A stretch of 64,000 nt of DNA. It comes from JADCRZ01 sp037718865. Its GTDB lineage: Bacteria; Bacteroidota; Bacteroidia; Chitinophagales; Chitinophagaceae. The DNA lies in the NCBI GenBank assembly GCA_037718865.1, contig JBBJMP010000021.1, positions 1-64,000 of the forward strand, given 5' to 3'. A model generated the notes under the pieces. The model was not told where the DNA came from. It searched no databases and saw only the letters and a list, made by a program, of their open reading frames with translations. A program made the translations under genes and the position numbers. Positions 1 through 6,800 of this stretch are shown here, piece by piece; within the stretch, counting starts at the first letter, position 1, and each line of letters starts with the position of its first letter.

Positions 1-630
1 CCAGGCATTCTCCGGTCTGCAGGTCCCATGCCTTGATGGTATTATCCGATGAACCGGAAATAAAGGTTTTACCACCCGGATGAAAGACTACACTACGAAC
101 AGAACTACTATGTCCCTGGAAGGTGGCCAGGCATTCTCCGGTCTGCAGGTCCCATGCCTTGATGGTATTATCCGATGAACCGGAAATAAAGGTTTTACCA
201 CCCGGATGAAAGACTACACTACGAACAGAACTACTATGTCCCTGGAAGGTGGCCAGGCATTCTCCGGTCTGCAGGTCCCATGCCTTGATGGTATTATCCG
301 ATGAACCAGAAATAAAGGTTTTACCACCCGGATGAAAGGCTACACTGGTAACATTATCACTATGTCCCTGGAAGGTGGCCAGGCACTCTCCCGTCTGCAG
401 ATCCCATGCCTTGATGGTTTTATCCGATGAACCAGAAATAAAGGTTTTACCACCCGGATGAAAGGCTACACTGGTAACATTATCACTATGTCCCTGGAAG
501 GTAGCCAGGCATTCTCCGGTCTGCAGATCCCATGCCTTGATGGTATTATCCGATGAACCAGAAATAAAGGTTTTACCATCGGGATGAGAGGCTACACTGT
601 GAACAAAACTACTATGTCCCTGAGGTAGAA
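1..630 (-). repeat. Five tandem near-identical 126-bp WD40-coding repeats
   Basis: Units begin at 1, 127, 253, 379 and 505, an exact 126-bp (42-codon) period. Units 1-126 and 127-252 look identical base for base; 253-378 and 379-504 differ from each other by a few bases; the unit from 505 is the most divergent and is the first repeat in the protein. Differences cluster just after the GHS motif (SSVRSVV, DNVTSVA, SFVHSVA), with few elsewhere. The array continues beyond the left edge. Confidence 0.95.
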
Positions 631-2881
631 AGCAGTTTATACTGATCAGACTTTCGTCAAAGCTGGCACTCTTGTAAAAGCTTCCATGCCTTTGGTAGCA
701 AAAAGTATCCTGTATCCCTGTTTGGCGTAAATTGAGCCAGGAGAAATCTGCTCCGCCCAGATGGGAACGGGTATCTTTCCAGGTGTTTACAATATTCCAA
801 ACCGCATAACCTGTTTTTTCTTCGTCAAAGATTCCTCTTAAATTGTCCAGTGTTTGCATCAATATGGTAGGCGGTGGAGGCGAGATCTCGGTTTGGTAAG
901 ATTCACCCGCTATTTGTCCCACAAATCTTCGGATATAGATAGGAAGGGGACGCAGTGTTAAGATTGATGATATTTTCTTGTCTTGTGGTCCTCTTTCGAG
1001 CTCATTTAAAATGTGTACTGCAGCAAAGTAATCACGGAAATTCTGGTGAAGAAATTCATACACTTTTTTACTTCGCTTTATCAATCGCAAATCGCTGCAA
1101 ATTGCCCTGCTCATTTTCTCAAATCGTTCTGCTTCTTCGGCAAAGTCCAGTTCTTTTAAACTGAAATCTTTCAGGTATGCGCGATACTCAGGCCAGGCCT
1201 CAATAAATTTCCTCCGATAAAAATACCTGCAGGCCTCGTTGATTATTTTTGAAAGCTCCTCTTCCGCAAATTCAAACTGTCCCGCCAGTTCCATTTCATA
1301 TCCCAGATAGGGCAAAAAATGCCGGAGCAGGAACTTATAATAATAAAATGCTGAAATTTCCAAACCATAGATATTTGCCAGCTTTACTACCTGTGCTTCC
1401 AGAAAGTTCCAAAGCAGCTCGCCCTGCGTAGTAGTGCGGGGCTTAAAATCAAATTGTTTATTCCCCTTGTACCGTTCGATGATCTCACTGGAATTGCCAT
1501 ATAAGGTAAGCATCATAGGGTTCTGCAGGATCTGCTGTAACTTAAGGTCCTCCGGGTAGCTTATCTTTTGTACCTCGAGGTAAGCTTTTATTTTAGCCTC
1601 GTTCAGTGGCTGCAGTTCCAGGGTTTGAAAGCCTTCCGCCCAGGTGAAGTTCATCTCGTAGCGGGAACTCAGCAGTATCTGCACCCCATTTCCCTTCTTG
1701 CGGAGTTCCTCTAGCTCCGTCAATAATTGTCCTTTTTCCGAACTGTCGACCGTAACCTCGTTAAAGCCATCCAAAAGCAATACGATGTTCGACATCTCCC
1801 CTTCCGGCACGATTTTAAATAATTCCCAAAGGGTATTTATCAGCTCGCCCCTGTTTTCTTTCAGGCCCAAGTAGTGCCAAACAATACGTTTGGTTATAAA
1901 GCCCTCACGTTCCTGCTGGCTTACTGTATTGTATTCGTGCAGCGTGATAAAAAGGGGGACGGCATTCTTGTTCGTTTTCAATAACGTTTCCCAAAAGTGA
2001 ATCAGCGAAACCGTTTTCCCCATGCCACCATCACCCAACAAGAGCATGTGGGGCTTCTCTTGTCCCCAAAGCGCCTGCAGGCAGCTTTCCAGCTGAAGTT
2101 CCCTGCCTTCCTTGTTTTTCACAGTGGTTTGCAATCGTTCCTGGGCGGGTTTATCCCCTGAATCAGCCCCGCTGATGCCCGCCAATATTTCCTCCGAAAT
2201 GTTTAAGTGGTGATAAGGGCCGTTAATGCCGGTAAGTTCTTTATAATACTGCCGGGAGCCGGCGGCCAGTTCCTTTAAAAGCTTTTCGGTGTCTTTTTTT
2301 CTTGTAAACCGGGAGTCCTCCTCCAGCCGTTGAATTAAAGCCTGATGCAATTGGTGAAAATTCGATTCCCTATGCATTTCAGGAGTAAGGGCGTTAATAT
2401 CTTTCAATTCATTGACTACCTCTCCTAATCGGTGAACTATTTTATCATAGTTCTTATAGTCATCGCCTATCATTGTGATGGCTGCAAAACCAAGCTCTTG
2501 TATGATCGCTTCTAATTCGGCTTTTTTAGTCTTCCAATGTTTGAAGTATTTTGCTTTGCCTTCAGCATCAAAAATGGCAGCATCCTCCATTACAATAGGA
2601 AATATACGCTCCAAAAAATCATGGTTGCGGTAAATTTCCATGAGCTCAAACATGCAATACGGAGACTTAAGGTATTTATCGCTGATAATTACCACCACAG
2701 CTTTACCTGTCCCGATTTTCTTCATAAAATCGGTAATTAAACCCGTAAAATCCAGGTTCGTTTTATCCAGAATAATCGTTACTCCCCGGTGCTGCAGGGA
2801 TGCCTGAAGTTCATTAACTATCTTCTCACTTTCTCCTCCCCAGGCATAAGACACAAAAACTTCGAATTGATTCATTGGCAT
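1..2881 (-). CDS. TIR-NACHT-WD40 STAND (NLR-like) protein, C-terminus off the window
   Basis: An open minus-strand frame starts at ATG 2881 or 2875 (MPMNQF or MNQF) and stays open to base 1, giving about 960 visible codons. Residues 1-130 form a TIR domain: FVSYAW at the start, and SPYCMFEL near residue 75, whose Glu matches the catalytic glutamate of TIR NADases. A NACHT NTPase follows, with P-loop GDGGMGKT at about 282-289, Walker B IVLLLDGFNE at about 365-374 and ILLSSRYE after it. From about residue 750 come WD40 repeats of 42 residues, each with FISGSSD and TIKAWDL. Family knowledge: NTPase-STAND proteins sense a ligand with the C-terminal repeats, oligomerise through NACHT and activate the N-terminal effector; TIR effectors deplete NAD+ in abortive antiphage defence. 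An antiphage role here is inference. The missing C-terminus probably holds further WD40 repeats. Confidence 0.93.
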   Translation of the reverse strand, partial: MPMNQFEVFVSYAWGGESEKIVNELQASLQHRGVTIILDKTNLDFTGLITDFMKKIGTGKAVVVIISDKYLKSPYCMFELMEIYRNHDFLERIFPIVMEDAAIFDAEGKAKYFKHWKTKKAELEAIIQELGFAAITMIGDDYKNYDKIVHRLGEVVNELKDINALTPEMHRESNFHQLHQALIQRLEEDSRFTRKKDTEKLLKELAAGSRQYYKELTGINGPYHHLNISEEILAGISGADSGDKPAQERLQTTVKNKEGRELQLESCLQALWGQEKPHMLLLGDGGMGKTVSLIHFWETLLKTNKNAVPLFITLHEYNTVSQQEREGFITKRIVWHYLGLKENRGELINTLWELFKIVPEGEMSNIVLLLDGFNEVTVDSSEKGQLLTELEELRKKGNGVQILLSSRYEMNFTWAEGFQTLELQPLNEAKIKAYLEVQKISYPEDLKLQQILQNPMMLTLYGNSSEIIERYKGNKQFDFKPRTTTQGELLWNFLEAQVVKLANIYGLEISAFYYYKFLLRHFLPYLGYEMELAGQFEFAEEELSKIINEACRYFYRRKFIEAWPEYRAYLKDFSLKELDFAEEAERFEKMSRAICSDLRLIKRSKKVYEFLHQNFRDYFAAVHILNELERGPQDKKISSILTLRPLPIYIRRFVGQIAGESYQTEISPPPPTILMQTLDNLRGIFDEEKTGYAVWNIVNTWKDTRSHLGGADFSWLNLRQTGIQDTFCYQRHGSFYKSASFDESLISINCFLPQGHSSFVHSVASHPDGKTFISGSSDNTIKAWDLQTGECLATFQGHSDNVTSVAFHPGGKTFISGSSDKTIKAWDLQTGECLATFQGHSDNVTSVAFHPGGKTFISGSSDNTIKAWDLQTGECLATFQGHSSSVRSVVFHPGGKTFISGSSDNTIKAWDLQTGECLATFQGHSSSVRSVVFHPGGKTFISGSSDNTIKAWDLQTGECL

Positions 2882-3095
2882 GTACGAGGTTTTCAGTAGA
2901 CAGATGAAAAAATAACTAAAAAATCTCGCATTTTATAGTAAGCTGGTTCCTGGTTTAACATAAATTCCATGAACCCTAATCAATCTTTAGCAAGCTTTAT
3001 TTCTAAGTAAATGGAGACTGGATCAGTGTACATGTTAACAGATTTAGTGGCGCATACAGTGCACTAAAATCTGATTGTAGGTGAAATATAGTCTG
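2882..3095. other. Intergenic region upstream of the TIR-NACHT gene, with two inverted repeats
   Basis: No gene is seen. GGTTCCTGG (2945-2953) faces CCATGAACC (2967-2975) in an imperfect hairpin about 65 nt upstream of the TIR-NACHT start. CAGATTTAGTG (3039-3049) faces CACTAAAATCTG (3062-3073) with a one-base bulge. The 12-mer ATTTAGTGGCGC at 3042-3053 recurs at 3332-3343 on the other side of the tRNA-like gene. The promoter of the TIR-NACHT gene must lie here, but no clear Bacteroidota TAnnTTTG box was identified. Confidence 0.5.
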
Positions 3096-3168
3096 GGCGA
3101 GGGTTTTAGGCAACTATAGCATCGGATTCATAACCCGAAGGTCGGGGATTCAAGTTCCCTCCTCGCTA
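3096..3168 (+). tRNA. tRNA-Met-like gene (anticodon CAU), degenerate D arm
   Basis: The 3' half is a clear tRNA: anticodon stem TCGGA/CCCGA around loop TTCATAA (CAU at 3129-3131), variable AGGTC, T arm GGGGA-TTCAAGT-TCCCT. Acceptor GGCGAGG (3096-3102) pairs with CCTCGCT (3161-3167), with a G-T at the first pair; the discriminator is A and no CCA is encoded. The 19 nt between acceptor and anticodon stems fit poorly: position 8 is G rather than T, the D stem is at best three weak pairs, and the loop lacks a normally placed GG. The anticodon stem also has an A-C mismatch. A strong terminator follows directly, so it is or was a transcription unit. Decayed tRNA or divergent functional tRNA are both possible. 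Confidence 0.6.
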
Positions 3169-3183
3169 CTGTTAATTCGCTTT

Positions 3184-3212
3184 AAAGCTCTCCGGAAACG
3201 GGGGGCTTTTTT
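3184..3212 (+). terminator. Rho-independent terminator of the tRNA-like gene
   Basis: An 11-bp stem AAAGCTCTCCG / CGGGGGGCTTT, fully paired with two G-T pairs, is closed by a GAAA tetraloop and followed by a T run (3207-3212). It lies 15 nt after the tRNA-like gene. Confidence 0.85.
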
Positions 3213-3457
3213 GGTGAAAGCTGGGCCCAGTAAGCATTACACAATAAACGATATACGTTGCGCAACAATTAGGTAAGGATTTTTTGATGGACCAAAATTT
3301 TGAAAAACTAATATGGACCTTTCTTTGGCACATTTAGTGGCGCCCTAATCTGGTTCAATTTCTAGGCAGGTTCTTTCTATTTCTTTGAAACGCAGATCAG
3401 AGATTAGCCTAAAGTAATAGAACGCATTATCTGAAGAGATAACGGCTGCACAGCTAT
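3213..3457. other. Intergenic region, nothing recognised but a direct repeat
   Basis: The only notable feature is the second copy of ATTTAGTGGCGC at 3332-3343, here followed by CCTAATCTGG, which resembles the inverted repeat at 3039-3073. Confidence 0.4.
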
Positions 3458-3652
3458 CTAAATGGGATTTCTAAAACCTTCCAAAGTGCCTTCCGCGGTG
3501 AGATCCTCCGCAATCTGGCGAAGAAGATCCATAGTTAGTGTAGTACGATAGAGCTCCTCCGTCATGTTCTCCTCCATGATAAGGGTAATGGTTTGCTCAA
3601 CGGGTGACTGGAGGTTTGAGACGTAAATGGATTTTATGGTCATGTTAGTCAT
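3458..3652 (-). CDS. Hypothetical 64-residue protein
   Basis: A small minus-strand ORF starting MTNMTIKSIY. Composition is protein-like: acidic, with a predicted amphipathic helical segment around LYRTTLTMDLLRQIAEDL, no Cys, no signal peptide and no membrane segment. I do not recognise a family. No Shine-Dalgarno sequence is seen, which is uninformative here. It stands alone between the tRNA-like gene and the lipoprotein pair and could be a chance ORF. Confidence 0.35.
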   Translation of the reverse strand: MTNMTIKSIYVSNLQSPVEQTITLIMEENMTEELYRTTLTMDLLRQIAEDLTAEGTLEGFRNPI

Positions 3653-3933
3653 AGTAACAGAGTTTGGATAACGTAAAATACTAAAGTAATGGGTATTTAT
3701 ACGTTTTTGTTACCGTAAATTCCGCTTTCTAATGGTTAACCTATAGGCTTAAAAAAGCAAATTGGTAAAGCGCCGATGAATTTTGATGAGCACCTTCTTG
3801 TGCGACCTTCCTGTTAAGGCAACCTTCCTGCCGCCAACCTCGTTTTATCGCGAAGGTACTACCCTTATATAAAACCGGTTACCTTCTCTCCGATGGCATA
3901 ATTTTCGCACAATTTTAAACAAAACACAACCAT
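3653..3933. other. Intergenic/leader region upstream of the SMP-30-like lipoproteins
   Basis: No gene is recognised. Two copies of ACCTTCCTG lie about 18 nt apart near 3805-3830. GAAGGTA (3852-3858) faces TACCTTC (3880-3886), a short inverted repeat about 50 nt before the lipoprotein start, a plausible but unproven regulatory site. Confidence 0.3.
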
Positions 3934-4860
3934 ATGACTTTCAAAATTACGCTTTTAGCACTTTTTCTTTCCTGCTGCCTTGCTTGTGAAAAAATAGAGT
4001 TGGTTAAAGTAAACCAGGAATCTTACCCATTGCCGGGTGATCAGTTCTTTCCGGAAGGAATAGCCTTTAATCCAATAACCAGTAATTTTTTTACAGGCAG
4101 CACCAGTAATGGAGACATCGTTAAAGTAAATGTTCAAACAGGAGCAACGAACTTATTCGCCAGTGGTATCAAACAAGACAGGACTTTCTGTACCGGCATG
4201 AAGCTGGACATCCTAAACCGGTTATGGGTCTGCGGAGGGTCGCAAGGTAAAGTTTTCGTATTGGAATCCGACGGGAGTGTGGCGAGGAGTTGGGATCTTA
4301 AAGCACTCTACAACGCAGGCTTTGTAAATGATTGTATCATAGACAATAACTATGTTTATTTTACCGATTCCCAATTAAAGAAAATTTACCGCGCTTCAAT
4401 GAAAGACCTTCGGTCTAATATCGAAGAATGGTTTACATTCACTGATCAGCAGATACCTAACATGGCCGGCGCAAATGCCAATGGCATTGAGGCAACTTCG
4501 GATGGCAAATACCTTATTGTTGTAGTTTCTAACCAGGGTAAGTTATTCCGGATCGATAAAGCCACTAAAACTGCTACGGAAATTCAACTGAATATGCCGG
4601 TGACATCCGGTGATGGACTGGTGCTTCTGAAAAATATGTTGTATGTTTCAAGAAATGCAACGGGTAAAATATTCCCGGTAACACTGACTGACAATTATAC
4701 AAAAGGAACAGTTGGGGATGGCTTTGGAGAAAACCTGTTATTCAATACGACCATGGCCAAAGCCGGAAAATATTTCCTCGTAGTTAACGGCCAGTTGAAT
4801 CGGCGTAACCCTCCAGGGCCAGTTTTGCCTTTCAGCGTATCAAGAGTAGCAATCCCTTAG
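3934..4860 (+). CDS. SMP-30/gluconolactonase-like beta-propeller lipoprotein, copy 1
   Basis: 308 residues. The N-terminus is a lipoprotein signal: hydrophobic ITLLALFLSCC then lipobox LAC at about residue 18. The mature part has the pattern of SMP-30/gluconolactonase/LRE-like propellers: FPEGIAFNP, blade strands with NGDIVKVNVQTG, LNRLWVCGG, then YVYFTDSQLKKIYRA and ATGKIFPV. These propellers usually bind a divalent metal and hydrolyse lactones, but the substrate cannot be told from sequence. It is predicted to be anchored in the cell envelope. The next gene, 20 bp downstream, is a close paralogue, so the two are probably co-transcribed. Confidence 0.85.
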   Translation: MTFKITLLALFLSCCLACEKIELVKVNQESYPLPGDQFFPEGIAFNPITSNFFTGSTSNGDIVKVNVQTGATNLFASGIKQDRTFCTGMKLDILNRLWVCGGSQGKVFVLESDGSVARSWDLKALYNAGFVNDCIIDNNYVYFTDSQLKKIYRASMKDLRSNIEEWFTFTDQQIPNMAGANANGIEATSDGKYLIVVVSNQGKLFRIDKATKTATEIQLNMPVTSGDGLVLLKNMLYVSRNATGKIFPVTLTDNYTKGTVGDGFGENLLFNTTMAKAGKYFLVVNGQLNRRNPPGPVLPFSVSRVAIP

Positions 4861-4880
4861 TAAGAATATAAACATATACA

Positions 4881-5822
4881 ATGAAACATATTTTTTTCTG
4901 CCTGCTCCTGGCCTGTTTGCTGGCCTGTCAAAAAGATAGAGACATTTCGGTAAGCCAGGAATCATATGCTTTGCCCGGTGATCAGCTTTTTCCTGAGGGC
5001 ATTGCATATAATTCAAACACGGGTATATTTTACACAGGAAGCACAATAAACGGTGATGTTATTCAGGTTGATGTACAGACAGGCAAAAGCAGCTTATTTG
5101 CCAGCGGTGCCAAACAAAACCGAAATGACTGCAGGGGTATGAAGCTGGATGTAAAAAAGCGATTGTGGATTTGCGGCGGCGAGGAAAATAAGGTTCATGT
5201 TCTAGGGCCGGATGGTAATTCAATAAAAAGCTGGGACTTAAAGGCCCTTCACAATTCAGGTTTTATTAATGATTGCGTGGCGGATAAAAATGACATCTAT
5301 TTCACTGATTCGCGCGTTCAGAAAATATACCGTGCGAATGTGGCTGCAGTTCAACCTGGTGACATAACAGAGTGGCTAAACTTCACCGATCAGCAGATTC
5401 CATATGCAACTGGATTTAATGCGAACGGGGCTGTCCTTACACCTGACGGCAAATATCTCATCATAGTCATTTCTAATGCCGGCCGTCTATACCGGATAGA
5501 CAGGAACAGCAAAAGCATTGTAGAAATCAAATTAAATACGCCTGTAACTTCAGGCGACGGGTTATGGCTGGAACAAAATATTTTATATGTATCAAGGAAT
5601 GCTACAGGCCAGATATTTCCTGTTCGGTTAAACGCCGATGTTACAGAAGGACTGGTTGGAGCCGGTTTTGGAACTAATTTAAATTTTAATACAACCATTG
5701 CTAAAGCAGGCGATTATTTTTTAGTTGTCAATGGCCAATTGAATCGCCGCCCTTCTCCTGCTAATCCCAGTCCCCCTGCGCCTTCACTGCCTTTCAAGGT
5801 ATCCAGGGTTGCAATTCCTTAA
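4881..5822 (+). CDS. SMP-30/gluconolactonase-like beta-propeller lipoprotein, copy 2
   Basis: 313 residues, collinear with the preceding gene throughout: lipobox LAC after LLLACLLAC, FPEGIAYN, GDVIQVDVQTG, RLWICGG, DIYFTDSRVQKIYRA, ATGQIFPV and the same C-terminal FKVSRVAIP ending. The only sizeable length difference is a Pro-rich insertion (ANPSPPAPS) just before the C-terminal strand. This is a tandem duplication. The two copies differ at many surface positions, which suggests divergence rather than gene conversion. The function is inferred only to the level of an envelope lactonase-like propeller. Confidence 0.85.
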   Translation: MKHIFFCLLLACLLACQKDRDISVSQESYALPGDQLFPEGIAYNSNTGIFYTGSTINGDVIQVDVQTGKSSLFASGAKQNRNDCRGMKLDVKKRLWICGGEENKVHVLGPDGNSIKSWDLKALHNSGFINDCVADKNDIYFTDSRVQKIYRANVAAVQPGDITEWLNFTDQQIPYATGFNANGAVLTPDGKYLIIVISNAGRLYRIDRNSKSIVEIKLNTPVTSGDGLWLEQNILYVSRNATGQIFPVRLNADVTEGLVGAGFGTNLNFNTTIAKAGDYFLVVNGQLNRRPSPANPSPPAPSLPFKVSRVAIP

Positions 5823-6017
5823 GATTGTTAGATCAGAGTTTTGATAGAATACTTTATAGACAAGGCGTCCGATGGCAATAGCCGTCAGGCGCCTTTCACT
5901 TATCTGACTATTCGATATCACAAATGCATAACCGCCATTAAATAGTCAGTAGGTATTCTATAAATGTACTTTGCATTTTCAAATTTGCAGATTCGCAAAT
6001 TGACTATATTTCAACCA

Positions 6018-6686
6018 ATGAAAAAGCCAAAAGCCTGCATTTTTGATGTAAACGGAACCCTGATAGATGATATGAATTATCACTTTGACGCATGGTCCTA
6101 TATTTTAAATGACAAATTAGACGCAAACCTGAGCGAGGACGAAGTGAGAGACCAGATGTATGGCAAAAATGCCGAACTGCTGGTTAGGGTTTTCGGTCCT
6201 GACCGTTTTACGGCGGATGAAATGAAAGAATTATCCAGCGAAAAGGAAAACAGGTATCAGCAAGCGTTTCTGCCGCATCTGATCCTTATACCGGGATTAA
6301 CAGCACTGCTAAAAGAATTGCAGGAAAATGGTATCCTGATGGCCATTGGCTCTGCTGCCATTCCCTTTAATATAAATTTTGTGCTGGATAATTTAAATAT
6401 CCGCCATTACTTTAAAGCCATAATAAGCGCCGATGATGTCAGATTGAGCAAACCGGATCCTGAAACATTTCTTCGTGCTGCGGAACTTATGCAGGTGGAA
6501 CCCGATGCATGTATTGTTTTTGAAGATGCGCCAAAAGGCGTGGAAGCTGCCCAAAACGCAGGCATGTCCTGCATAGTGCTTACAACAATGAATACCCCGG
6601 AAGAGTTCGGCCAATACCAGAATGTACTTGAATTTATAAGTGACTATAATAATCCTTTTATAGTTCAAAACCTGTATAGAACATAG
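6018..6686 (+). CDS. HAD-family hydrolase, beta-phosphoglucomutase-like
   Basis: 222 residues from ATG 6018 (MKKPKACIFDVNGT); an upstream in-frame start at 5964 would add an unconserved leader. HAD motif I is DVNGT, motif II the Ser in IGSAA, motif III the Lys in LSKPDP and motif IV FEDAPKG. A helical cap lies between motifs I and II (roughly residues 15-85), as in the subfamily I beta-PGM/phosphatase group. Motif I has Asn where the general acid/base Asp (DxD) normally sits. Variants of this type occur in Bacteroidota HAD proteins, so the gene is probably intact, but phosphatase chemistry may be altered. The substrate is unknown. It is transcribed toward the end of the ara operon. Confidence 0.85.
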   Translation: MKKPKACIFDVNGTLIDDMNYHFDAWSYILNDKLDANLSEDEVRDQMYGKNAELLVRVFGPDRFTADEMKELSSEKENRYQQAFLPHLILIPGLTALLKELQENGILMAIGSAAIPFNINFVLDNLNIRHYFKAIISADDVRLSKPDPETFLRAAELMQVEPDACIVFEDAPKGVEAAQNAGMSCIVLTTMNTPEEFGQYQNVLEFISDYNNPFIVQNLYRT

Positions 6687-6741
6687 GGGAATATAGGAGG
6701 ATCGAAGTCAGAGACATTCGAACAGCTGGGCTGGCCTAAAG

Positions 6742-6770
6742 AAAAAGGCTGTCTTCAATAGAAGGCAGCC
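6742..6770 (-). terminator. Terminator at the end of the arabinose operon
   Basis: GGCTGTCTTC (6747-6756) and GAAGGCAGCC (6761-6770) form a fully paired 10-bp stem with an AATA loop. On the minus strand it is followed by TTTTTC, placing it 31 nt after the symporter stop. It could also end the convergent HAD gene, although its plus-strand T tract is poor. Confidence 0.8.
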
Positions 6771-6800
6771 TTGTGGTTTATCATATTCGTTATGTCGCCA

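Noticed and set aside
1..630. The 126-bp direct repeats taken as a CRISPR-like or satellite array
   Set aside because: The repeats are contiguous without spacers, are a multiple of three and translate in one frame as WD40 units continuous with the TIR-NACHT protein.
955..2740. Short plus-strand frames inside the TIR-NACHT gene
   Set aside because: They lie opposite a clearly coding minus-strand frame and have no recognisable sequence.
3852..3886. GAAGGTA/TACCTTC inverted repeat taken as a firm operator
   Set aside because: The arms are short and expected by chance in AT-rich intergenic DNA at this length; kept only as a note in the intergenic entry.
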